Of a stretch of DNA of 64,000 nucleotides, positions 51,019 through 59,503 are shown piece after piece. The notes under the pieces were generated by a model that was not told the origin of the DNA, made no database searches, and was given only the letters and a program-made list of their open reading frames with translations. Source of the DNA: Lentzea nigeriaca (lineage in GTDB: Bacteria; Actinomycetota; Actinomycetes; Mycobacteriales; Pseudonocardiaceae); the NCBI RefSeq assembly GCF_016907955.1, contig NZ_JAFBCX010000021.1:62001-126000 (forward strand). Direction: 5' to 3'. Position 1 is the stretch's first letter; each line of letters opens with the position of its first letter. The position numbers were made by a program, and so were the translations under genes.

Positions 51019-54000
51019 ATGACGCACGTCCCCGCCATCGAACCGATTCCCGAGCGCCCGTCCTGGCCGTTGCTCGGCCACGCCCTCGACGTCCCCAGCG
51101 GTGTCGACGGTCTGCTGCACGTCATGGCTGAGGCCAAGGAGCTCGGACCGCTGTTCAAGCTGCGCGTGTTCGACCGCGAGATCAACTTCGTCTCCGGGCT
51201 CGACCTCGTCACCGAGCTGTCGGACGAGACCCGGTTCCGCAAGAACCTGCACCCCGATCTGGTGCTGCTGCGCGACATCGGCGGCGACGGGCTCTTCACC
51301 GCCTACAACGACGAACCGAACTGGCAGAAGGCCCACGACGTCCTGATGCCCGCCTTCTCGCTGGGCGCCATGCGCGGCTACCACTCGACGATGCTCGACG
51401 TGGCCAGGACGTTGATCGAGAAGTGGGACAACGCCGCGGACGCCGTCGACGTCGCCGAGGACATGACCCGGCTGACGTTCGACACGATCGGCCTGTGCGG
51501 GTTCGGCTACGACTTCGAGTCGTTCGCGCGCACCGAGCCGCACCCGTTCGTGACGGCGCTGACGCGGGCGCTCGACTTCGCCCAGGCCAAAGGCGAGGCG
51601 TTGCCTTGGAGCGGGCTGTTCCAGTGGGGCAAGGCCGAGCAGTTCCGCGAGGATCTGGCCTGCATGCAGGATCTCGTGGACGACGTCATCCGCCGCCGCC
51701 GCGCCTCCGGTGACACCGGCACCGACGACTTGCTCGGCCGGATGCTGCACACCCACGACGAGCGGACCGGTGAGCCGCTGGACGACGTGAACATCCGCCA
51801 CCAGGCGATCACGTTCATCATCGCCGGTCACGAGACGACCAGTGGTGCGCTGTCGTTCGCGCTGCATTACCTGACCAAGCACCCGGAGGCACTGGCACGG
51901 GCACAGTCCGAAGTGGACGCTCTGTGGGGCGACGCCGAACCAGAGCCGGAGTTTGGCGACATCGGCAAGCTGACCTACCTCCGGCAGGTGCTCAACGAGA
52001 GCCTGCGCCTGTGGCCGACCGCTCCGGTGTACGGCGTCGAACCGGTGGAGGACACCGTCATCGGGGGCAAGTACGCGGTGCGCAAGGGCGAGGGTCTGCT
52101 CGTGCTGATCCCGCAGCTGCACCGTGACCCGGCCTGGGGCGACAACGTCGAGCTGTTCGACCCGGAGCGGTTCGCACCGGAACGCGAGCAGACCCGGCCG
52201 GTGCACCTGTTCAAGCCGTTCGGCAGCGGTGAACGCGCCTGCATCGGCCGCCAGTTCGCGCTGCACGAGGCCACGCTGGTGCTCGCGCTGCTGGTGCACC
52301 GCTATCGGTTCATCGACCACACCAACTACCAGCTCAAGATCAAGCAGTCGCTGACCCTCAAGCCGGACGGCTTCTCGCTGCGCCTGGCCCGCCGCACCGG
52401 CGGCGAGCGGCGCCATCCCGCCACCGTGAGCACCGGCCACACCACGGTCGGAGCCACCACAGTCAGCCGTGCAGCAGGTACCGCGCTGGCCTTGCTGCAC
52501 GGCTCCAACCTCGGCACCTGCGCGGGCATCGCCGCGGACCTCGCCGCCGACGGCGACGAGCGCGGGTTCGCCACGACGGTGGCGCCGTTGAACGACCTGG
52601 CGGGCAAGCTCACCGCGGACGGCGGACCGGTGGTGATCGTGGCCGCCTCGTACAACGGCCGTCCCACCGATGACGCGGCGAAGTTCCTGGCGTGGACCGA
52701 AGAGCTGGAACCCGGTTCGCTGCAAGGACTTCCTTACGCCGTGCTGGGTGTCGGCGACCGCAACTGGGCCGCCACCTACCAGCGCGTCCCGCAGCTGATC
52801 GACGAACGGCTGGCGGCGGCGGGCGCGGTCCGGCTGCTGGAGCGCGGTGCCGCGGATGCCGCCGGGGACTTCGCCGGCACGGTCGACCGCTGGACCGCCG
52901 ACCTGTGGGCCGCGCTGCTGGAGCGGTACGGCACCACTCAAGCCGCGGTGGTCGAGGACGAGCCCAGCACCGGGGTCTACGAGCTGGAGGACGCCTCCGA
53001 GTCCGTCACCGGAGAACTCGCCGCACGGCACGGTGTTCAGCCGATGCAGGTGCTGGAGGCCTACGAGCTGGTGGACATGGACCACCCGCTCGGCCGGTCG
53101 AAGCGGTTCCTGCGCGTGCGGCTGCCGGACGGCGTCACCTACCGCACCGGCGACCACTTCGCGGTCCTCCCGCACAACCCGGACGACCTGGTGCGGCGCG
53201 TCGCCACCCGGTTCGGGCTCGACCTCGATCGCACGGTGCGGGTCAAGTCCCGCCGCCGCGGCCGCAACAGCCTGCCGGTCGACCGCCCGCTGACGTTGCG
53301 GCGCCTGCTGACCGACCTCGTCGAGTTGCAGGACCCGGCCACCTCCGAGCAGATCGCCGTGCTGGCGGAGCACACCGCGTGCCCGCCGGAACGCGCGCCG
53401 CTCGCCGCGACCGAGGCCGGCCACGACAGCGTGCTCGACCTGCTGGAGCGGTACCGCGCCTGCGAGCTGCCCTTCGAGCGCTACCTGGAAATGCTGCCGG
53501 TGATGCGCGCCAGGCACTACTCGATCTCGTCCTCGGCGCACGCGTCACCGGGCGAGGTGGACCTGATGGTGTCGCTGCTGTCCGCGCCGCACCGCGGTGG
53601 CGACGGCACGTTCCACGGCATCGCCTCGCACTACCTGCAGACGGTGACCGCGGGCGACGTGATCCAGGCCAGGGTGCTCGCCGCGGGCGACGCGTTCCGG
53701 TTGCCGATCGACCCGTCGGTTCCGGTGATCCTCGTCAGCGCGGGCACGGGTGTCGCGCCGTTCCGCGGCATGGTGCTCGACCGGATGCACACCGGCGAGC
53801 GCGGTCCGCTGTTGTCCTACTTCGGTTGCGACCACCCGGACGTCGACTACCTGCACCGCGCCGAGATGGAGGCGGCACAGGAAGCGGGCGCGGTGAGCAT
53901 GCGCCCCGCGTACTCGCAGGCGCCGGCGAACGGCGTCACCTTCGTGCAGGACCGCATCGCCGCCGAGGGCGACGAGGTCTGGGAGCTGCTGGAGCGCGGC

Positions 54001-54168
54001 GGTCGTGTCTACGTCTGCGGTGACGGCCGCCGGATGGCACCGGCGGTGCGTCAGGCGTTCCTCGACCTCTACCGCAAGAACACCGGCGGCGACCAGCGGC
54101 AGGCCGCCCTGTGGCTCGCCGGGATGCAGCAGTCGGACCGCTACGTCGAAGACGTCTGGGCGGGCTGA
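51019..54168 (+). CDS. Self-sufficient cytochrome P450-reductase fusion (CYP102/P450 BM3 type)
   Basis: 1049 residues, the same length as P450 BM3. The heme domain (1-470) has the I-helix AGHETT at 269-274, ExxR at Glu327-Arg330 and the heme thiolate Cys408 in FGSGERACIG. Phe93 aligns with BM3 Phe87, Arg53 with the carboxylate-anchoring Arg47, and Phe57 replaces Tyr51. The flavodoxin-like FMN domain begins near 488 (ALLHGSNLGTCAGIA), and FAD (RHYSISSS) and NADPH (VSAGTGVAPFRGM) domains follow to DVWAG. It hydroxylates fatty acids or similar chains near their end with NADPH and oxygen, without partner proteins. Cytoplasmic. Confidence 0.96.
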   Translation: MTHVPAIEPIPERPSWPLLGHALDVPSGVDGLLHVMAEAKELGPLFKLRVFDREINFVSGLDLVTELSDETRFRKNLHPDLVLLRDIGGDGLFTAYNDEPNWQKAHDVLMPAFSLGAMRGYHSTMLDVARTLIEKWDNAADAVDVAEDMTRLTFDTIGLCGFGYDFESFARTEPHPFVTALTRALDFAQAKGEALPWSGLFQWGKAEQFREDLACMQDLVDDVIRRRRASGDTGTDDLLGRMLHTHDERTGEPLDDVNIRHQAITFIIAGHETTSGALSFALHYLTKHPEALARAQSEVDALWGDAEPEPEFGDIGKLTYLRQVLNESLRLWPTAPVYGVEPVEDTVIGGKYAVRKGEGLLVLIPQLHRDPAWGDNVELFDPERFAPEREQTRPVHLFKPFGSGERACIGRQFALHEATLVLALLVHRYRFIDHTNYQLKIKQSLTLKPDGFSLRLARRTGGERRHPATVSTGHTTVGATTVSRAAGTALALLHGSNLGTCAGIAADLAADGDERGFATTVAPLNDLAGKLTADGGPVVIVAASYNGRPTDDAAKFLAWTEELEPGSLQGLPYAVLGVGDRNWAATYQRVPQLIDERLAAAGAVRLLERGAADAAGDFAGTVDRWTADLWAALLERYGTTQAAVVEDEPSTGVYELEDASESVTGELAARHGVQPMQVLEAYELVDMDHPLGRSKRFLRVRLPDGVTYRTGDHFAVLPHNPDDLVRRVATRFGLDLDRTVRVKSRRRGRNSLPVDRPLTLRRLLTDLVELQDPATSEQIAVLAEHTACPPERAPLAATEAGHDSVLDLLERYRACELPFERYLEMLPVMRARHYSISSSAHASPGEVDLMVSLLSAPHRGGDGTFHGIASHYLQTVTAGDVIQARVLAAGDAFRLPIDPSVPVILVSAGTGVAPFRGMVLDRMHTGERGPLLSYFGCDHPDVDYLHRAEMEAAQEAGAVSMRPAYSQAPANGVTFVQDRIAAEGDEVWELLERGGRVYVCGDGRRMAPAVRQAFLDLYRKNTGGDQRQAALWLAGMQQSDRYVEDVWAG

Positions 54169-54171
54169 CCG

Positions 54172-55311
54172 GTGTTGTCCTTCCGCGTGGCGGTCGCGTT
54201 GATCGCCGGGGTCGCGATGGGCAGCGCGGGCACGAACGTGATGCCGGTGTTCATCGACGACTTCTCGTCCCGCGCCGGGGTGACCGGCGCGGGCGCGGGA
54301 CTGGTCGGCGCGGCGCAGCTCACCGCCACCGCGGTCGTGACACTCCTGCTGGCTGGTCGTGCCTCGCAACCGGGCAGGGCGCGGATGGCACGGCTCGGCC
54401 TGGTCCTGACGGCGTTCGCGGCGCTGTGGGTCGCGGTGGCGGACGACCCCGTGACGTTGCTGCTGACGAACTTATTGCTGGGCGGCGCACTCGGCGTCGT
54501 GTACGCGGCAGCCACGGCGGCGCTGGCGGCGGCGGAGGACGCCGACCGGGCGTCCGCGATCGCGGTGGCCGGCACCGTCGTGATCGCCGCGCTCATGATC
54601 GTGGCGGTGCCGCTCGCGGGTGAACAGTGGGCAGGAGCCGGGTTCTTCCTGCTCACGGCGTGCTGCGTGCCTGCCTGGTTCCTGGTGGGCAGGTTGCCGG
54701 AGAACCCTGCTGCGGCAACGAAAACCGGGACGAGCCGTCCCTCTGCCGTGCTGCTGATCGGGACCGCGTTGCTCTGGACGATCACCCAGGGCACGTGGGC
54801 CTACGCCTCCGTGCTCGGCAGGGAGCACACCGGCCTGGACGTCACCGCGGTGTCGGTGATCCTCGCGGTGTCGAGCGTCGTGGCGCTGGCCGGTGCGGCG
54901 GCGGGCACACCGGCGGCCCGCCGGTTGGGGCGGCTGCGATCGATGGTGGTGTTCGTCGTCGTGGAGGCGATCTCGCTGGCCGTGGTCGTGATCACCGGGG
55001 AGCCGGTGCTGTTCGGGGTGGCCGCGGTGGTGTGGCAGGCGGGTCAGCTCGCCGTGCTCGTGCAGATGGTGGCCGCGGCCGCGGTGCTCGACCCGTCGGG
55101 GCGCCTGGTCGCCTCGCTCAGCGGTGCGTCGGCGCTGGGCACCGGTGCGGGTCCACTGGTGGTGAGCCTGGTGCTGGACAACGCCGGCGCCGAAGTGCTG
55201 GGGGTGGTGTTCGCGGTCGGTGTGGTCGTGGCCGCGTTGCCGTTGCTGCGGATGACGACCGCGGCGGACAAGTCGAGTTGCACAGTCGCAGCAGAAAGGC
55301 GGAGCTCGTGA
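54172..55311 (+). CDS. MFS transporter (12-TMS)
   Basis: 379 residues with about twelve hydrophobic helices and short loops. It starts 3 bp after the P450 stop and overlaps the flavin monooxygenase gene (GTGA), so it is part of the oxidative operon and probably moves the substrate or product. The gene contains a TTA leucine codon (54472-54474), rare in such genomes and often a sign of bldA-type control of translation. Its substrate is unknown. Confidence 0.88.
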   Translation: MLSFRVAVALIAGVAMGSAGTNVMPVFIDDFSSRAGVTGAGAGLVGAAQLTATAVVTLLLAGRASQPGRARMARLGLVLTAFAALWVAVADDPVTLLLTNLLLGGALGVVYAAATAALAAAEDADRASAIAVAGTVVIAALMIVAVPLAGEQWAGAGFFLLTACCVPAWFLVGRLPENPAAATKTGTSRPSAVLLIGTALLWTITQGTWAYASVLGREHTGLDVTAVSVILAVSSVVALAGAAAGTPAARRLGRLRSMVVFVVVEAISLAVVVITGEPVLFGVAAVVWQAGQLAVLVQMVAAAAVLDPSGRLVASLSGASALGTGAGPLVVSLVLDNAGAEVLGVVFAVGVVVAALPLLRMTTAADKSSCTVAAERRSS

Positions 55312-56621
55312 ACGACATCCACGACACGTGCGTGATCGGAGCCGGCCCCGCCGGCCTCGCGGTCGCCCGCGCACTGGCGGAACGGGATCTCCCGTACACC
55401 CACCTCGAGCGGCACAGCGCGGTGGGTGGCATCTGGGACATCGACAACCCGGGCAGCCCGATGTACTCCTCTGCCCACTTCATCTCCAGCAGGACGCAGT
55501 CGGGCTTCGGTGGTTTCCCGATGCCGGACCACTTCCCGGACTACCCGTCGCACCGGCAGGTGCTGGGCTACCTGCGGTCGTTCGCCGACGCGTACCGGCT
55601 CACGGATCGCATCGAGTTCGGGGTGGAGGTGCGCGATGTCGAGAAGAACGCCGACGGCACCTGGACGGTCACGAGGGGCGACGGGCGCAGCACCACGCAT
55701 GCGCGGGTGGTGGTGTGCACAGGTTCCCAGTGGCATCCGAACATCCCCGAGTTGCCGGGGAACTTCACCGGCGAGATCCGGCACACGAAGGACTACCGCG
55801 ATCTCGGTGAGCTGAGGAACAAACGGGTGCTCGTGGTGGGCGCCGGCAACTCGGGCTGCGACATCGCCTGCGACGCGGCGCGCGCGGCGGACCACGCGGT
55901 GATCAGCATGCGGCGCGGTTACTGGTTCATCCCCAAGCACCTGTTCGGTCGCCCCGTGGACACGTTGTCCGACGGCGGCCCGCATCTGCCGAAGTGGCTG
56001 GAGCAGAAGGTCTTCGGCGCGTTGCTGCGGATCGTCGAGGGCAACCCGGTGCGGCTCGGCCTGCCCAAACCCGACCACCGGCTGTTCGAGACGCACCCGG
56101 TCATCAACTCGATGCTGCTGCACCACCTGCGGCACGGCGACATCACCGCCAAACCCGGCATCGCCCGCACCGACGGCACGACGGTGCACTTCGCCGACGG
56201 GACCTCGGACGACTTCGACCTGATCCTCTTCGCGACGGGCTACCGTCACCGGGTTCCGGTGGCGCAGCGGTACTTCGGCGACGAGCAGCACCCGGATCTC
56301 TACCTGTCGGTGTTCTCCCGTGAGCACGAAGGGCTCTGCGGCGTCGGGTTCATCGAGACCAACTCGGGCGCCTACCGGCTGTTCGACCTGCAGGCTCAGC
56401 TGATCGCTTCCTATGTCCAAGATGGACCGGAGCGGTTCACCCGCCTGATCCGCGAGGATCGGCCCGATTTGAGCGCGGGCCTGAAGTTCGTGGCGTCACC
56501 GCGGCACACCGGCTACGTCGACAGCGGCGCGTATGTCAAGCACGTCAAGAAGATCGCGACTGCGATGGGCTGGCCGACCGAGGGCAAGCCGGCCGCCCGC
56601 TTCGAAGAGGTGGTGTTGTGA
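55308..56621 (+). CDS. Flavin-containing monooxygenase (FMO / type II Baeyer-Villiger-like)
   Basis: 437 residues. FAD site GAGPAGLAVARAL near residue 10, NADPH site VVGAGNSGCDIACDA near 175, and the identifying sequence FxGxxxHxxxY as FTGEIRHTKDY near 150; the Tyr form marks FMOs and type II Baeyer-Villiger enzymes rather than classical type I. It inserts oxygen into ketones or oxidises N or S. With an SDR upstream and an AraC regulator nearby it recalls MymA of mycobacteria. GTG 55308 with AAAGGCGGAG ahead, overlapping the MFS stop. Confidence 0.92.
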   Translation: MNDIHDTCVIGAGPAGLAVARALAERDLPYTHLERHSAVGGIWDIDNPGSPMYSSAHFISSRTQSGFGGFPMPDHFPDYPSHRQVLGYLRSFADAYRLTDRIEFGVEVRDVEKNADGTWTVTRGDGRSTTHARVVVCTGSQWHPNIPELPGNFTGEIRHTKDYRDLGELRNKRVLVVGAGNSGCDIACDAARAADHAVISMRRGYWFIPKHLFGRPVDTLSDGGPHLPKWLEQKVFGALLRIVEGNPVRLGLPKPDHRLFETHPVINSMLLHHLRHGDITAKPGIARTDGTTVHFADGTSDDFDLILFATGYRHRVPVAQRYFGDEQHPDLYLSVFSREHEGLCGVGFIETNSGAYRLFDLQAQLIASYVQDGPERFTRLIREDRPDLSAGLKFVASPRHTGYVDSGAYVKHVKKIATAMGWPTEGKPAARFEEVVL

Positions 56622-58015
56622 CAACGGTTCTGGAAGTGCGCAACCCGGCGACCGGTGAGCTGGTCGCCGCGCTGCCCGCCGCGACGGAGGCCGACGTGGC
56701 CGAAGCGGTGAAGAAGGCGGCGAAGGCGCAGGAGGGCTGGTCGCGGAGGCCGCCGAGACAACGTGCCGCGGTCCTGCTGCGGCTCGCCGAGCTGATGGAG
56801 CGCGACAGCGAGACCTTGGCCTGGCTGGACTGCGAGGACGCCGGCAAGCCGATCACCGAGTGCCGCACCGGCGACGTGCCCGGCGCGATCGAGTCGGTGC
56901 GCTGGTTCGCCGAGGCGGCGGACAAGGTGTTCGGCAGGGTCGCGCCCACCGGGCCGGATCACCTCGGCGTGATCACCCGTGAGCCGGTGGGCGTGGTGGC
57001 GGCGATCCTGCCGTGGAACTATCCGCTCGCCATGGCGGCGTGGAAGACCGGTCCTGCCCTCGCGGCGGGAAACTGCTTGCTGCTCAAGCCCGCGGAGGCG
57101 ACCCCGCGCTCGGTGCTGCACCTCGCCCGTCTCGCCGGGGAGGCGGGACTGCCGGAGGGCGTGCTGACCGTGCTGCCGGGGTTCGGTGATGTCGCGGGCT
57201 CGGCACTCGCACGTGATCCGGTGGTGGGCGCGTTGTCGTTCACCGGCTCCACGGCCACAGGACGCAACATCCTCGCCACGGCCGCGCTCACGAACTTCAA
57301 GCGCGTGTCGCTGGAGATGGGCGGCAAGAGCCCGCAGGTGCTGATGCCCGACGCGCTGGAGTTCGACGACCTGATCGACAACATGATCGAGGCGGCTTTC
57401 CTCACGTCGGGTCAGAACTGCACGGCGGGTTCGCGCGTCCTGGTCCATCAGGACATCGCCGACGAGGTGCTGGCACGGTTCGTCACCGCGGCCGGCGGGT
57501 TGGCGATCGGCGATCCCTCCACTGCGGACACGAGGATCGGGCCACTGATCAACGGTGCCGCCGTGGACCGCGTAGCGAAGGCGGTGGACGACGCGCGCGT
57601 GGCAGGCGCCCAGGTGTACGCCCCGGACCTGCCGGTGGGCCTGCACCCCCGTGGCTCCTACTTGCCGCCGACCGTGGTCACGGACGTTCCCGCCGGGCAC
57701 CCGTTGCTCACCACCGAACTGTTCGGGCCGGTGGTCAGCGTGCAGACGTTCGCGACCGAAGAAGAAGCGATCGGTCTCGCCAACACCACCGACTACGGCC
57801 TCGCCGCCTCGGTGTGGACGCGGGACCTCGACGTCGCGTGGCGGCTGGCGCGCGGGATCCACGCGGGGGTCGTCTCCGTCAACTCCTACAGCGAGGGCGA
57901 CATCACCACGCCGTTCGGCGGCTGGAAGCAGTCGGGGTTCGGCGGCGCGGAGAAGTCCACCACCGCGTTCGACCAGTGGACCAGGGAGAAGACCGTCTGG
58001 ATCCGCACGAGGTGA
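56618..58015 (+). CDS. Aldehyde dehydrogenase (betaine/aminobutyraldehyde-like)
   Basis: 465 residues. Glu233 in LEMGGKSPQ and catalytic Cys268 in SGQNCTAG, cofactor segment LPWNYPLAMAAWKTGPALAAGN. It oxidises an aldehyde to a carboxylate with NAD(P). GTG 56618 overlaps the monooxygenase stop, so it is the last gene of the operon and would take care of the aldehyde left after ester cleavage. Substrate inferred from context. Confidence 0.92.
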   Translation: MTTVLEVRNPATGELVAALPAATEADVAEAVKKAAKAQEGWSRRPPRQRAAVLLRLAELMERDSETLAWLDCEDAGKPITECRTGDVPGAIESVRWFAEAADKVFGRVAPTGPDHLGVITREPVGVVAAILPWNYPLAMAAWKTGPALAAGNCLLLKPAEATPRSVLHLARLAGEAGLPEGVLTVLPGFGDVAGSALARDPVVGALSFTGSTATGRNILATAALTNFKRVSLEMGGKSPQVLMPDALEFDDLIDNMIEAAFLTSGQNCTAGSRVLVHQDIADEVLARFVTAAGGLAIGDPSTADTRIGPLINGAAVDRVAKAVDDARVAGAQVYAPDLPVGLHPRGSYLPPTVVTDVPAGHPLLTTELFGPVVSVQTFATEEEAIGLANTTDYGLAASVWTRDLDVAWRLARGIHAGVVSVNSYSEGDITTPFGGWKQSGFGGAEKSTTAFDQWTREKTVWIRTR

Positions 58016-59074
58016 TCAGCTGTCGTGCACGACTCCGCGCAGCTCCACCGCGGTCATGTCGTGCCAGCGGCGGATCGCCCGCCGGAGTGCGCGGACGTCG
58101 GAGAAGCCGGCCTGCCGGGCGATGTCGGTCAGCGTCGCGTCCGGCCGGCGCAGCAGCAGTTCGACCCGCTCCCGCCGCACGCCGTCGACGAGTGCCTCGT
58201 AGGTCGTCCCGCACTCGGCGAGGCGGCGGCGCAGGGTGCGTTCCCCCGTCGCGTGCCTGCGGGCCTGCTCGGCGAACGTCGGCACGTCCGGAAGGCTCTG
58301 CGCGATCGAGATCTCCAGCACCTCCAGCAGGTCCTGCCGGGTGCGCCGGGACGCCAGCTGGCCTTCCAGCAACGTCATCAGCGAGGCGAAGGTGACGGCG
58401 TCGCGGCCGGGCATCTCGGTGCGCACCCACGAGGCCGGGAAAACCACACCGTTGCGCGGAGCGGAGAAACGGACAGGGCAGCCGAACAGAGCGGCGTACG
58501 GGGTGGTGTCGGGCGGAGCGGGGAAGGTGAAGTCCACGTGCCGCGGGCGGAACTCGGAGCCGAGCGCGAGCCGGGTCACCGTGACGACGCTGGCGAACGC
58601 CTCCTGGACGAGGAACGCGCCGACACCCGTGTCCACCGCGGGATCCGGGTGGTCTGCCCACAGCGTGTAGCCGGCCGGGGACTGTCCGGCGGACCACACC
58701 ACCATCGCGCCGGACAGGTTCTGGAAGCGCACCCCGGTCTCGACGGCGTCCCGCAGGGTGTCCGCGGCCATGAGGGCGAAGCCCATCAGCCCCCACGCCG
58801 TCGGATGTTGCCGCGCGCCCACGCTCAGGCCGAGGTGGTCGCTCCCGGTGAGCTCCAGGGCGCGGCGGATGACCTCGCTGCCCTGCCGGTAGGACACCCG
58901 CAGGTCTACCGACCTCAGCACCGTCTCGTCGAGTCCGGCGCGGCCGAGCGCCGGTCGCAGGTCGGCACCGAGCTCGTCGGTCACCGCGATGAGGTAGCGC
59001 AGGATGAAGGGCGGGATCGTCGCGGACGTGCTGCGGCTGGTCGCGCCGGTGGTGTGCACGGGGTCGGCGGACAT
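58016..59074 (-). CDS. AraC-family regulator with arabinose-binding-type N-terminal domain (OruR/VirS-like)
   Basis: 352 residues. N-terminal sensor domain about 20-220 (LRPALGRAGLDETVL, GLSVGARQHPTAWGLMGFALMAADTLRDAV) as in OruR and mycobacterial VirS, then the AraC DNA-binding domain about 245-345 (RHATGERTLRRRLAECGTTYEALVDGVRRERVELLL..TDIARQAGFSDVRALRRAIRRW). It directly abuts the convergent ALDH gene (stop codons adjacent) and is the likely activator of the SDR-P450-FMO-ALDH operon in response to a lipophilic or acidic signal. Confidence 0.92.
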   Translation of the reverse strand: MSADPVHTTGATSRSTSATIPPFILRYLIAVTDELGADLRPALGRAGLDETVLRSVDLRVSYRQGSEVIRRALELTGSDHLGLSVGARQHPTAWGLMGFALMAADTLRDAVETGVRFQNLSGAMVVWSAGQSPAGYTLWADHPDPAVDTGVGAFLVQEAFASVVTVTRLALGSEFRPRHVDFTFPAPPDTTPYAALFGCPVRFSAPRNGVVFPASWVRTEMPGRDAVTFASLMTLLEGQLASRRTRQDLLEVLEISIAQSLPDVPTFAEQARRHATGERTLRRRLAECGTTYEALVDGVRRERVELLLRRPDATLTDIARQAGFSDVRALRRAIRRWHDMTAVELRGVVHDS

Positions 59075-59503
59075 CGCACGGATCCTTTCTGGTCGCTGCG
59101 CTGCGGGACAGGATGCCGATGATGCCCCTTCACCCGTTCGCAGGACCAGTGGGGCGGTCCGGTGCGGTGATTGTCCGCAGAACTCGGAATCTCATTCGCC
59201 GGTTTCGGAAAGAGCGGTGGGCACCGCGCCGAGGGGAGTGGTAGCGGCGCGGTGCCCACCTGCGCCGCGACGGATCGGATCAGGGCTTTCCGATCGCGCG
59301 GCGGCGATCACCACCCGTGTCCACGGCACGTGGTGGTGCTGGTCTCGCAATGCAAATGCGCGTCCTAAGTGGAGCGGGCGCTGCCTTAGCATTGCTCTCC
59401 CAGCAAACCGCGGCGGCCGTGCGGCCGCACTCCGCCGACTGTCGGGAACCACCCGCCACCCGGTGGTGCTCTTGAGGCCGACCAGACGGGACGAGCAGAA
59501 CTC
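59075..59503. other. 429-bp divergent intergenic region with an orphan hairpin
   Basis: Between two divergently read genes. It holds the 16-bp hairpin listed separately, a weaker stem near 59272-59290 (GATCGGA/TCCGATC) and CTAAG/CTTAG arms near 59369-59390. The promoter of the membrane protein at 59504 must lie in its right part; none is clear. No credible ORF is seen. Confidence 0.5.
59216..59260. terminator. Orphan terminator-like hairpin
   Basis: A perfect 16-bp stem, GGTGGGCACCGCGCCG (59216-59231) with CGGCGCGGTGCCCACC (59245-59260), 13-nt loop. Both flanking genes are transcribed away from it, so it does not end either. It may mark a lost gene, an unannotated small RNA, or insulation between promoters. 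Confidence 0.5.

Noticed and set aside
50887..53541. 884-codon minus-strand open frame
   Set aside because: Antisense to the CYP102 heme and FMN domains; composition is low-complexity and no motif is seen.
55308..56621. Calling the flavoprotein a classical type I Baeyer-Villiger monooxygenase
   Set aside because: The fingerprint ends in Tyr (HTKDY), not in the Trp-Pro/Asp of type I enzymes, so only FMO or type II is supported.
59171..59368. Short plus-strand ORF in the divergent gap
   Set aside because: It runs through the strong hairpin, has no ribosome site and no likeness to any family.
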